DNA of 64,000 bases from the NCBI RefSeq assembly GCF_047301505.1, contig NZ_CP154840.1, positions 744,001-808,000 of the forward strand. The letters run 5' to 3'. Numbering within the stretch: the stretch's first letter is position 1; every line of letters starts with the position of its first letter. A program made the position numbers and the translations under genes. Shown piece after piece: positions 7,871-15,910 of the stretch. This DNA comes from Lysinibacillus_B sp031181585 (GTDB lineage: Bacteria; Bacillota; Bacilli; Bacillales_A; Planococcaceae). A model generated the notes under the pieces. That model did no database searches, was not told where the DNA came from, and saw only the letters and a program-made list of their open reading frames with translations.

Positions 7871-8347
7871 ATGCCGATTAATCATGATGTATTTGGTGAA
7901 ATTTCGTATGATTTATATTGGCGTGGGGAACAAAAAATAAAGTTTTTTGGCCAAGAGAAAACGATTGTTTTAAGCATTGATGGAAATGAAGAAGGGGAGT
8001 TTCATGAAATTCAAAAAGATGCGTATAAAAAATTTTTTCATAACATGAACGATATAATGAAAAAAGTTGAAGATGCACTTTTTGATTATTATCAGAAAGT
8101 TTTCATGGATTATAGAGCGATATTTGATAAAAAAGAGGTAGATAGGCTGGTACCAATTATTAATGATAAGAGGGAGCTGGCTAAATTGGTGAGTCCGACG
8201 CAATTGATTATTAGAAGGGTTCGAAAGAATGGTTTAAGAAGAGTAGGAATGCTATTTGATTGTACTTGGGAAGCTGAGCATGGAGTCGGAGTTAAGGTTG
8301 AGGATGAGGAAATAATTGAAGTAGGGTTTCAGGATATTGTCTTATAA
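7871..8347 (+). CDS. DUF6985/DUF2004-like immunity-type protein
   Basis: A 158-residue protein. The ATG at 7871 (MPINHDVFGE) is preferred because AGGAGA (7857-7862) overlaps the earlier ATG at 7862. It has the family blocks FGEISYD, IKFFG, a long helix, FDCTWEAEHGVGVKV and the tail VGFQDIVL. It is the most diverged of the three family members here (others 3003 and 8647) and has a basic middle segment (IIRRVRKNGLRR) where the others are acidic. Immediately after its stop is a CdiI-like fragment, probably a recombination junction. Confidence 0.55.
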   Translation: MPINHDVFGEISYDLYWRGEQKIKFFGQEKTIVLSIDGNEEGEFHEIQKDAYKKFFHNMNDIMKKVEDALFDYYQKVFMDYRAIFDKKEVDRLVPIINDKRELAKLVSPTQLIIRRVRKNGLRRVGMLFDCTWEAEHGVGVKVEDEEIIEVGFQDIVL

Positions 8348-8350
8348 CTA

Positions 8351-8533
8351 TATTATGAAGAGAGTTTTAATGGTATTGAAATTGAACTCGGGAATGAGTC
8401 AAAAATTATTAGTTATGAACTCCTCTATCATTACTTTAAAATAGCAGGAGAAAAGTATATTGAAAAGAATCCACAGCATGAGCAAGAAATTGAAAAGTAC
8501 TTAGACAATATGTGGGAAAATATAGATGTGTAA
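8351..8533 (+). pseudogene. Truncated CdiI-like immunity gene (3' half)
   Basis: An open frame without a start begins three bases after the previous gene and encodes 60 residues: FNGIEIELGNES, YELLYHYFKIAGEKYIEKNP and YLDNMWENIDV. It closely matches the second half of the gene at 1165-1509 but keeps the helix deleted there. The 90 bases after it also match those after the gene at 1165. The first half has been lost. Confidence 0.65.
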
Positions 8534-8646
8534 TGAATAGACAAGCTTTCACATAGGGACCTGTAAATTATTGGATGTTGTATATTGAACAACACAAACA
8601 AAAACAGCACTTGGGTTTGCCAATAAATAAAAAGGAGTATCTGAAA

Positions 8647-9114
8647 ATGATAATAAATGATGCGGTTTTTGGTGAGCTTGAATATAGTTATGGATGGGTT
8701 AGGTACACCACCATAGAATTTTGTGGAAAAGAAGCTGAAATAGCATTGATGGTTAAAGGTGAAGAAGACGGAAAGTTTGATGAAGAACAATATATTGCTT
8801 ATAAATCACTAATGCAAAATTGGGAACAGTTACAGCAAGGTTTTTTACAAGCAATATTAGACTATTACAAACAAGAGCGTCAAGAACTAGGATATGATAT
8901 TGAAGTTAATGAAAATTATCCGCAAATTGAATCAACTGATCAATTACTTGAGATGATAAATTTAGTTGGAATTGTTGTTCCATATGGTGATATTTATGAA
9001 GAGCGAGATATTGGGATAACCTTTGATTGTACATGGGATATAGAAAATGGACTAGGGATTCGTTTATTAAACGAACGAGTAGCTGAAGTAGGTTACCAGG
9101 ATGTGGCTATTTAA
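8647..9114 (+). CDS. DUF6985/DUF2004-like immunity-type protein
   Basis: A 155-residue protein starting at ATG 8647 (MIINDAVFGELEY) behind AAAAAGGAG; an in-frame upstream ATG at 8575 lies inside copied cassette flank and has no ribosome site. It is colinear with the protein at 3003 (same length, FGELEY, EDGKFDEEQY, DIGITFDCTWDIENGLGIR, GYQDVAI). Strong conservation of the end of the protein contrasts with many changes in the middle helix, which may set specificity. Function is presumed immunity. Confidence 0.6.
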   Translation: MIINDAVFGELEYSYGWVRYTTIEFCGKEAEIALMVKGEEDGKFDEEQYIAYKSLMQNWEQLQQGFLQAILDYYKQERQELGYDIEVNENYPQIESTDQLLEMINLVGIVVPYGDIYEERDIGITFDCTWDIENGLGIRLLNERVAEVGYQDVAI

Positions 9115-9262
9115 AATAGAATAGTAAAAGAAGTACGAGCTTAATGGATTGATTTATATGATATAGATTTTGAACATGGATTTTGATTTATAGAGGTACT
9201 TGATTATAAAATTATGGTAATCCAAAAAGTTAGACATGAGCTAAGCAGTGGAGGCGTAAAAT

Positions 9263-9816
9263 ATGATTTCACCAGAGGAATCTTTAAACAAATGGAATAG
9301 TGACACCTATGGTTTGGTTAATTATGAGGAATCTGTTATTAACTCATTCTCCTTAGATAATCAAACTAAGGATTTTTTAATTAAAACAGGGTTACCTGAA
9401 TCTGCTCCGCCCTTTCTAACATTTGAATCTTCAACCAATGGAGGGGCAATAAGATTGGCTGAAAAAACAATAGTTTAGGGGAATTATACGATCGCTTTAT
9501 ATATTTAGGATATACAGGCAGTGGAAATCCAGTGTGTATTAATGAATGCAATTCTCAGATTGTATATATTGATTATGATAATGAAAATAAAAGCGTATTA
9601 ATAAATTCTTCAATAGCAACGTTCGCAGAGTCTCTACTTGTCTATGTAGAATTCATTAAAAAGATTAAAGCTGAAAACGAGAGAAGGGCTTATATTCAAA
9701 AGAATGCCACTGGAGAGCTGTTAGATTGGATTTTCGCGAGTCTTTATCAAATTGACGCTGCTTCTTTAATTCAAGGTAGTTTTTGGGAAGAAGAACTTAT
9801 TAACTTTAGTAAATAA
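9263..9816 (+). pseudogene. SUKH-4 family immunity gene split by one frameshift
   Basis: The first part (9263-9478; ISPEESLNKWNSD, KTGLPESAPPF) and the second part (read from about 9465; FIYLGYTGSGNPVC, VYIDYDNENKSVLINSS, FAESLLVY) together match the intact SUKH-4 protein at 16019 end to end (LPETPAPYF, FLGTTGSGNPIC, FINSSIKQFAHCLLVY). The break is at or near a run of six A at 9463-9468, so one indel separates it from an intact gene of about 184 codons. Ribosome site GGAGGCG precedes ATG 9263. It could be a recent mutation, a slippery-run switch or a sequencing error. Confidence 0.7.
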
Positions 9817-9868
9817 AATACTATTAAATATCAAAGGTCCTCTACTTGTTGAGAGGAAACAATGATCA

Positions 9869-10085
9869 GATACATATGTTCCAAGTGATGAAGGATATTT
9901 TTGGGGAAACAACATTTTATTTTATTGCTCCATAGCAAAAGACGACTTTGAAGACATTGTTACGGATGAAGAATTGTGTAGCTATCTAGAAGTAGATGTG
10001 AATTTTATATTGCTAAGTACCCTGAACAAAAAATGAAGTCGAGTGCTACTTATCCAAGATTAAAGCAAAATATAATGTGAAATAG
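9869..10085 (+). pseudogene. CdiI-type immunity gene remnant
   Basis: Frame 9869 reads YVPSDEGYFWGNNILFYC, then DDFEDIVTDEELCSYL, matching EEYFGQNKVLFYSG and HDIVNYEELYKYL of the intact protein at 6009. Near 10010 the frame shifts and KYPEQK continues, ending in KYNVK-stop at 10083-10085 like KDKFDV in the intact gene. The start codon and N-terminal half are lost. Confidence 0.6.
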
Positions 10086-10137
10086 GCACACCCATCCTGA
10101 TATTCTTACCAATAGGGAGAAAGATTAAAAGTAAAAT

Positions 10138-10620
10138 ATGTTTATGAAAATAAAAAAAGAATCAGTAATTTATCCGTTACCATCTGATAGTTTAATTTTA
10201 AGGAAAGAAGAATTTTGGAGAGTTCTACTACCGATAGATTATAAGAGTTTTATAAAAGTTAATAATGGTGGTTCCCCAGAAAAGAAGTCTTTTGTGTGTA
10301 ATAACCGTAGCTATATGATTGTCAGGTTTTTATGTATTCTTGAAGCCGCAGAAAACATTGAAATAGGTATGTTTGATATTGATGTAACATGAACTCAGCT
10401 GGATGAGAGACTCACGGATGATGGAGATTTACTGGGAGCAGCTTTATTACCAATCGCTGTATTATCCGCAGGTGATTTTTTATGTTTAGATTTTAGAGAA
10501 TCAAGAAATAACCCTAAAGTTTGTGTGTGGGACCATGAGAACTCTGCTGAACTCGAACCAGTAAGTTATCATATTGCAGATACCTTCGAGGAATTTATAG
10601 GAATGCTTCATTCTAAGTGA
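10138..10620 (+). pseudogene. SUKH-1 (SMI1/KNR4) immunity gene with one in-frame stop
   Basis: From ATG 10138 the frame reads 84 codons (YKSFIKVNNGG is the SUKH N-terminal signature), meets TGA at 10390-10392, and continues in the same frame for another 76 codons (LLPIAVLSAGDFLCLDF, VCVWDHEN, DTFEEFIGML) to TGA 10618-10620. The order matches SMI1/KNR4 domains such as the intact protein at 17276. The stop probably arose from a Trp codon by one substitution. GGGAG lies upstream of the start. Confidence 0.7.
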
Positions 10621-10800
10621 TAATGTTAGAAAATTAATAGATAAAACAATAAATGAATTAGATGGAACCTTTGATAAACCATATTCAGGTTTAGAATAGC
10701 AGTATCTATTTAAATTTGGCACTGACTGTCGTTTTTGGGATAGTAAGAAACACGCAACCAATTGTGCAACAATCGAAATGTTAAGTATAATTATCTTTTT

Positions 10801-10838
10801 AGGCATGAGTTCAGTATTTAATGTGCTCATGCCTTTAA
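10801..10838 (+). terminator. Repeated hairpin (GGCATGAG family), copy 4
   Basis: AGGCATGAG pairs with CTCATGCCT, followed by TTTAAATTT. It ends the dead SUKH-1 cassette and is followed within 70 bases by the intact Imm6 gene. Confidence 0.65.
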
Positions 10839-10903
10839 ATTTATCCTGATTTTTTATTATTATTTTGAGAAGTGGAAAATTAGTTGAGTAAATGAGGGAT
10901 AGT

Positions 10904-11407
10904 ATGTTAGATACATTTGAACAATTAGAATTAGATAAACAAGTTGCGTTTTTGTTAGGGTTAAGTGAAACAGTTGTTGATTTGTTAATTTCCTCTCCAG
11001 CATATAAGGAGATAACGAAAGCAATGGCAATCTGTTGGGAATGGCTAGAAAATAAGCGGTATTCAGGAGATGAAATATACTCCCTGTTAGACGATGGGAC
11101 GGAATTTACAGGGCTTTTTATGCAAATGCAAGAGGAGAATGACTCTTTAAAAGAATTCGTTTGGGATTGCATTGTAGATGCAGTATCTTTTACTAATTGG
11201 AGAGCTTATCAATTTGATAAGGAAGAGTATTTACCTGCCCCGATTGAAAATGTAGATGAAAGCATATTGCAGCAGTTTCTAGAGAGCTTTTACGAAATAA
11301 AATCAATAAACACGGCAGTAGCTAAAGCGTTCATTAATTATTTAAAGGATCCTACAACGCTGCTAAACAAAGATGATATTATGCACTTTTTAAAAGGGTT
11401 GTTATGA
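10904..11407 (+). CDS. Imm6-family immunity protein
   Basis: A 167-residue, all-helical acidic protein. ATG 10904 sits 4-5 bases after GAGGGA and is preferred over ATG 10892. Imm6 signatures are FLLGLSETVV near residue 20, CWEWLE near residue 48, LYDLLDD-like YSLLDDG, WDCIVDAVSFTNWRAYQ in the middle and LPAPIENVDE. A diverged intact copy is at 16725 and a ruined one at 5827. Imm6 proteins are predicted cytoplasmic antidotes for polymorphic toxin nucleases. The gap after it (11408-11675) holds no gene I can support. Confidence 0.75.
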   Translation: MLDTFEQLELDKQVAFLLGLSETVVDLLISSPAYKEITKAMAICWEWLENKRYSGDEIYSLLDDGTEFTGLFMQMQEENDSLKEFVWDCIVDAVSFTNWRAYQFDKEEYLPAPIENVDESILQQFLESFYEIKSINTAVAKAFINYLKDPTTLLNKDDIMHFLKGLL

Positions 11408-11675
11408 GATAAATTTTAATGTAATACTTGTCGCAATATAAAGATCTCAAAAACATCCCAAAACAATAAAATCTAAGCTTGAATGGTGAATACATAGCTG
11501 ATTTGTTCAGAGCTGGACTATAATTTATTTACTATATTTGTGTTGCGATTGAATTCTTTAAACTAAAAGAGATTCTGCAGACAGAAGTTGTGAAGGGCTA
11601 AAAATGACGAGCTCTGATATGACAGTAATTCTAAAAAGATATTAAGCATATCAAAGATAAGGAATGAGTCAGAAA

Positions 11676-12212
11676 ATGAAGCAAGCATTCAATATCTATT
11701 TCGGGAAGCTTCTGGATAAATGGAGAGAATATAATAATTCTTTACCCCAAATTTCTTTTAATGAAGAAGTGGACGAATTTATGTATGAAAGTAAAGAAGA
11801 TGAATATGGGTATGTTTTCTGGAAACCCAAAGAGAAAAGGGAATTATTTAATTTCGATGAAGTTGAAAGTCAATGTAATGTTCAATTGCACAATTCAATA
11901 AAACAATATTTTAATTCATACTGGTTTTTAGAATTAACCGGATATTTTTCTTCATACCATATTAATTTGCACCCTGTTACCCCAGGAGTTGAACCGGATT
12001 ATTTTATTTCAATCTTAAAAGATTATGTAGAATCTCAACATGATATCTTAAAGTATATTCCAATCGGTTTTGAATCAAATGGAATGTTAATAGTTTTAGA
12101 CAATAATACAGGTGAAATTTTTATTGAGGATTTCGAATTAAATGAGTATAAGCCGTTATCGAAGAGTTTAGATCAACTTATCCAGGGATTAGGTTTTAAG
12201 GAACAAATGTAA
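11676..12212 (+). CDS. Syd-like SUKH-superfamily protein
   Basis: A 178-residue protein. I place the start at ATG 11676 because AAGGA is too close to the ATG at 11664. The pattern LLDKWREYNNSLPQ, YVFWKPKEKRE, an N-terminal half ending in a YW-FLELTGY segment, and a C-terminal half with IPIGFESNGMLIVLDNNTGEIFIEDF matches the Syd family (SUKH superfamily), known both as SecY-interacting regulators and as immunity-type proteins in toxin loci. Given the neighbours, immunity is the likely role. The gene looks intact. A 180-base degraded stretch follows. Confidence 0.6.
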   Translation: MKQAFNIYFGKLLDKWREYNNSLPQISFNEEVDEFMYESKEDEYGYVFWKPKEKRELFNFDEVESQCNVQLHNSIKQYFNSYWFLELTGYFSSYHINLHPVTPGVEPDYFISILKDYVESQHDILKYIPIGFESNGMLIVLDNNTGEIFIEDFELNEYKPLSKSLDQLIQGLGFKEQM

Positions 12213-12391
12213 AAGAATAAGTAAATAGGATAAAGATTATTTGAGGAAGCAATAAAAGAGGGGCTTGAATCCTCAAGGATGGATCAATCATTAAAAGCCC
12301 TATGAAAAGCGGTGATGTGCTGAATATTTTATGGAGATTAAAGCATAAGTAAGCGTTTAGTTGGGAACAAGTTCAGAAAGAAGGATACGAG

Positions 12392-12834
12392 ATGATAAGG
12401 TTACGAAATTACTCGAAATTAGGATCCTTTATTTTAATTGGCAATAATCATTATACAATCGTTGAAGGTATGGAGAAAAATAAAGAAAGGAATGGAGTAG
12501 GAGGGGTAAGCGACAATGGCGAAGTAGTTGGTATTTATGTAAAGGATGAAAAGTTATATTTTTTTATAAAGGGATTTCCTATTTATCTAACCCGGATAAT
12601 TAAATATGTACGAATGAGTATATTGCTGCAAAAAGGTGTTTTCGTGTAACAATCGAGGAACAGGAAATTTGCAGGATTGTCTATGAACCGTTTATTGATC
12701 CTGGCATCATATATTATGATGCAGACCCTGAAGAAGTCGATGTTTTGTTATATTTAAGTAATAATGCTCTAAAGAATAAGGAAACATTACAAAGCTTTAT
12801 AGAAGGCATGAAATTAATTAACGAACGTGGATAA
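12392..12834 (+). pseudogene. Unnamed putative immunity gene with one frameshift
   Basis: The first part (12392-about 12600) encodes IRLRNYSKLGSFILIGNNHYT, GEVVGIYVKDEKLYFFI; after a frame change near 12600 the second part reads CFRVTIEEQEICRIVYEPF, DPEEVDVLLYLSNNALKNKETL and stops at TAA 12832-12834. Together they would form a protein of about 147 residues whose strand-rich start and helical end look like one fold. GAAGGATACG precedes ATG 12392. I do not recognise the family. Confidence 0.45.
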
Positions 12835-12903
12835 ATAAAAGTTTAGGTACCGGATATTATATTGATGAGATAAGAATGTATTTTATAAACGGGGTAAAGC
12901 AGG

Positions 12904-12937
12904 TCTGTCACAGAATAATCTCTGGCAGGCTTTTTTC
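12904..12937 (+). terminator. Terminator-like hairpin, GAATAAT family, copy 3
   Basis: CTGTCACAGA-ATAA-TCTCTGGCAG with a T6 tail. The gap 12835-13166 also holds an 82-codon open frame (12876-13124) that runs through this hairpin and shows no recognisable motif; I do not call it a gene. Confidence 0.6.
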
Positions 12938-13166
12938 TTGTTTAAATGCTCCAACTGTCCAGTGGGATGGAATTTCTGAAGACCTCCTCGCAAGTGTCGG
13001 GAGAACAGTAATTAGGAAACTGCAGCAAGGTTTTGATAATATTCATAATATAGAAAGCACTCAGCCTGCCTTGATTAATTATTTGAAAGGTATGGTACGC
13101 AAGGAAGTGGTTATATCTCGGTAAGAGAAGTAATCCGGGGATGATAATGTATGGGGGTAATTCATT

Positions 13167-13508
13167 ATGCGGGTAGAAAAAAGAAACGAACAGACTGTTT
13201 GGTATAGTTATGGAGAGTATTCTTTTAAAGCTAGCAGGCTAGATAGCGGGAATATTGTTGTTTGGGTTAATTATAAAGGCTGCAATATAGCTTTCCCAAT
13301 GATTATATGCGAGTTTTTAGATAATATGGGAGAATATAATAATTTTAATGTGATAATCAATAGTGACTGGAATGAACATAGGGGCTTTGAAGTAAATCAA
13401 GATGAGGTAGAATTATTAATTGGTGAAATCCTGCATTTTTGCACTGAAAATGATTCAGGTAGTATGGATTTGATAGAAAAATATACTGATGAAGAATGGT
13501 ATACATGA
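13167..13508 (+). CDS. Unnamed putative immunity protein, paralogue of the gene at 1945
   Basis: A 113-residue acidic protein from ATG 13167 behind TATGGGGG. It is colinear with the protein at 1945 (about 90 of 113 identical positions by hand). Differences concentrate in residues 39-55 (YKGCNIAFPMIICEFLDNMGEY against the 1945 version), the rest being almost frozen. The flanks are also duplicated. It sits directly before a lipoprotein gene (50 bases), possibly in one transcript. No named domain. Confidence 0.6.
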   Translation: MRVEKRNEQTVWYSYGEYSFKASRLDSGNIVVWVNYKGCNIAFPMIICEFLDNMGEYNNFNVIINSDWNEHRGFEVNQDEVELLIGEILHFCTENDSGSMDLIEKYTDEEWYT

Positions 13509-13557
13509 TACTTTTTAAAATTGATAATAGGTTATTGAAAAGAAAGGGGACGTATAA

Positions 13558-14199
13558 ATGAAGAAACTAATAAAGGTATTTTATTGTAATGTTGCTTTAT
13601 TATTGCTTGTTCTATTCCTGGTTGGATGTACGGATGATACGAAGGAGTCTTCAACCGCTGAAAATGCAGGAGATAAGTCTGCTTCTCAATCGGAAAAGGA
13701 GATAGATGGGACGGATTCTCCATCTGAATCGACAGGATTAAGTTCTAATAATGACTCTCCCGATGCAAAGGGTTCTATTTCAGATTCATTCGAAGAAACA
13801 ACTGAAAAGAAAGAGAACTCATTATCTACATATTCTTCTCAGGAAATCGAGTACGCCCGCATTTGGTTGCAGCTTGGACCGAACCAGGATATAGATGAAC
13901 TAATTGTGCATCATATTTCAGCGGGTACACCACTTAATCCGAGTGATACTACTAGCGGCAGCTATCCGGAAGATGTAATCCAGTTATCAGGCTCCCGCTT
14001 AGTGGATGGTTCAATAACTTACAGCGGGAATGGTGATGGCACAATTAATGTATACAATGTTCCTTTACGGTGGGACGGGAATTATCCTGCAGGTGAAACG
14101 TTCTATAAAGAAATTATCCAAAATACAAAGCAGGTGTACATTATTCCAAGTACTGGTGAGAAGGTCATAAAGCTGATCAATAAACTAAATAGCAACTAA
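13558..14199 (+). CDS. Lipoprotein of unknown function
   Basis: A 213-residue protein from ATG 13558 behind AAAGGGGAC. It has a lysine-start signal peptide with lipobox LVGC (Cys at residue 22), then about 65 residues rich in Ser, Asp, Glu and Lys as a flexible linker, then a compact C-terminal domain (EIEYARIWLQLGPNQDIDEL, SGSRLVDGSITYSGNGDGTINVYNVP). It should be anchored on the outer face of the membrane. I know similar lipoproteins of unknown function from Bacillales. Its position among immunity genes raises the idea of surface-level protection, but this is inference only. Confidence 0.65.
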   Translation: MKKLIKVFYCNVALLLLVLFLVGCTDDTKESSTAENAGDKSASQSEKEIDGTDSPSESTGLSSNNDSPDAKGSISDSFEETTEKKENSLSTYSSQEIEYARIWLQLGPNQDIDELIVHHISAGTPLNPSDTTSGSYPEDVIQLSGSRLVDGSITYSGNGDGTINVYNVPLRWDGNYPAGETFYKEIIQNTKQVYIIPSTGEKVIKLINKLNSN

Positions 14200-14233
14200 A
14201 CAATATCTGCTCAACTGAATTTCCCGGAAAATA

Positions 14234-14340
14234 AAATGCCCTAAAGAATAGGAAGCGAAATTCGAAGAGTGATGACTTCGTATATTTACACAGTCTATTT
14301 TAATAATCTTTATTCACTGCTTGGATATTAGGGCATTTGT
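14234..14340 (+). terminator. Long-loop inverted repeat after the lipoprotein gene
   Basis: AAATGCCCTAA (14234-14244) pairs with TTAGGGCATTT (14328-14338) across an 83-base loop that contains a smaller CGAAG/CTTCG hairpin. It may end the lipoprotein transcript or be a small mobile-repeat relic; the right arm has few T after it. Confidence 0.4.
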
Positions 14341-14393
14341 TTATTATTTTATAGTTATTAGAAAGAATCATTTATATATATAAGGAGAGACCT

Positions 14394-14756
14394 ATGAGAG
14401 ATTGGGAGTATAACGAATTATTTGATGTAATTCAGGAAACATATGAAGAGTTTTTAGAGACAGGCAGAGGATATAGGTACGCTATAGCAAGGCTGGCGGA
14501 TGAGTTTGATAGGTTAGGGAAGATAGAGGATGTCATTGCCGATACCGCTATCGGAGAAATTGCAATAACGCATGAAAAAGTTTTTATCGGGTGCATCGAA
14601 GGCATCACAAGGAGATTAAGCATGTTTAATCCCCGGGAAGCAGAAGGGGAATTAACAGAAGAGGAGATAAAGGACTTATCAAGACGGATCACTAAAGTAA
14701 TAGAAGGGCTGAAAAAAGTAGAAGTAGATTATAACCCTTCAGCAGAACTGCAATAA
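14394..14756 (+). CDS. Imm3-family immunity protein
   Basis: A 120-residue acidic helical protein from ATG 14394 behind AAGGAGAG. Imm3 pattern: WEYNELFDVIQETYEEFL, AIGEIAITHEKVFIG, ELTEEEIKDLSRRI and a DYNPS tail. It is a diverged relative of the gene at 267. It is followed after 31 bases by a SUKH-3 gene, likely in the same transcript. No toxin remnant precedes it. Confidence 0.8.
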   Translation: MRDWEYNELFDVIQETYEEFLETGRGYRYAIARLADEFDRLGKIEDVIADTAIGEIAITHEKVFIGCIEGITRRLSMFNPREAEGELTEEEIKDLSRRITKVIEGLKKVEVDYNPSAELQ

Positions 14757-14787
14757 AAGAATTGGAGTGAGAAGGAAAGGAATGATT

Positions 14788-15249
14788 ATGAAGAAAAGAG
14801 AAACTGCCGAAACTTTATCAAAGAGAAATGAAACTGAGGATAAAGCTTTAGAAATTTTAAGAACTTCCGGATGGTATGAAGGAAGAAGTATTGATACTAG
14901 TGAAATGAAAGAGAATTTAAAACAGCTAGGCTACATGGTTTTTCCACAGGCAGAAAACTTTTTAAAAGAGTTTGGGGACTTGGTGATAGAAGATACTATA
15001 AATGATGAAATTCATCGTACTAACGTAAAATTCACTGACTATTATGCAAACGGAGCGTTTATAACAGAAGAGAAGTTTGCCAAAGAAAAGTTAATTCCCG
15101 TTGGAAAGATTGATAGCGAATACTTGATATTATTGGTTTCAGAAAGTGGCAAGATATACTGCAATACAGGTAAATTGGGGAACAATGCAATCGAAGCTTG
15201 GGGAAATTTAATTAGTGGAGCTGGAGCACAGCTATGGGGGTTTCAGTAA
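14788..15249 (+). CDS. SUKH-3 domain immunity protein
   Basis: A 153-residue protein. The ATG at 14788 (MKKRETAETL) lies about 10 bases after AAGGA. SUKH-3 features: a helix leading to SGWYEGRSID, LGYMVFPQAENFLKEFGDLVI, and a C-terminal strand region LIPVGKIDSEYLILLVSESGKIYCNTG. SUKH proteins are the commonest immunity fold in bacterial polymorphic toxin loci. It probably forms an operon with the Imm3 gene upstream. The next 280 bases (15250-15529) hold no gene I can support. Confidence 0.75.
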   Translation: MKKRETAETLSKRNETEDKALEILRTSGWYEGRSIDTSEMKENLKQLGYMVFPQAENFLKEFGDLVIEDTINDEIHRTNVKFTDYYANGAFITEEKFAKEKLIPVGKIDSEYLILLVSESGKIYCNTGKLGNNAIEAWGNLISGAGAQLWGFQ

Positions 15250-15529
15250 ATAATGGAGAGTACCTCTTTACAGAGACAAATAACTTAATCAATCTGATTA
15301 TATTAGCAAGAGTTAGAATGGTAATCTTCCTGAACTAGAAAGCAAGAGTCTTGACTGTTAATAAGATGATTTATTCTCAGTTGTCTTGAAAATCGTAAGA
15401 AAATTAACTTGAAGATGTGGTTTGTTAGAACTTATAGAAAAAGCTAAAGGAGACCGGCCGCCCCATTAGTGTTATGTTTAATGAAAACGATGGACAGACT
15501 TTTAAACGGCTAATTTTATTAGTGACTGC

Positions 15530-15910
15530 ATGATTAATAAATATATGAGACTTGGAATTATGAAGAATGATATGGAAAATGTGACGACAGATTTGGAAAA
15601 CATATTAAATGTAAAGGTTGAAGAGCATGAAAGCAGTTATTGGGGAGAATATAAGATACTGAACCTTACTGAAACAGGGAGGATTAAAATCACCTATAAT
15701 TATATAGATGACGATTGGCAGGAAAAGGAATTTAAAGAGTATCCATTGTTACTGGAACTAAACCGATTGAATGATCCAGAAAAAAAAATGAAAATACTTT
15801 GTGAGAACTTTGATTATATTAAACCTTTATATCTTGAAGAAGTGGAAACAAAGGTATGTACTAAAAAGTTTTATTTTCAAAATGGCCGATTCATTCTAAT
15901 AGATGAATAG
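15530..15910 (+). CDS. Unnamed putative immunity protein, weak start
   Basis: A 126-residue protein with three regions: an N-terminal helix (YMRLGIMKNDMENVTTDLENIL), acidic strands (IKITYNYIDDDWQEKEFKEYPLLLEL) and a lysine-rich C-terminus ending RFILIDE. The family is familiar-looking but I cannot name it. No clear ribosome site precedes ATG 15530, and 40 bases upstream look decayed, so expression may have been lost even though the frame is open. The immunity role is inferred from context. Confidence 0.45.
   Translation: MINKYMRLGIMKNDMENVTTDLENILNVKVEEHESSYWGEYKILNLTETGRIKITYNYIDDDWQEKEFKEYPLLLELNRLNDPEKKMKILCENFDYIKPLYLEEVETKVCTKKFYFQNGRFILIDE

Noticed and set aside
10501..11172. A 223-codon open frame on the minus strand
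   Set aside because: It runs antisense across the SUKH-1 pseudogene and the Imm6 gene, both of which have clear homologues; it has no ribosome site and a Ser/Leu/Ile-rich shadow composition.
12876..13124. An 82-codon open frame in the island
   Set aside because: It passes through a repeated terminator hairpin, has no ribosome site and shows no motif; it may be part of a relic but is not called as a gene.
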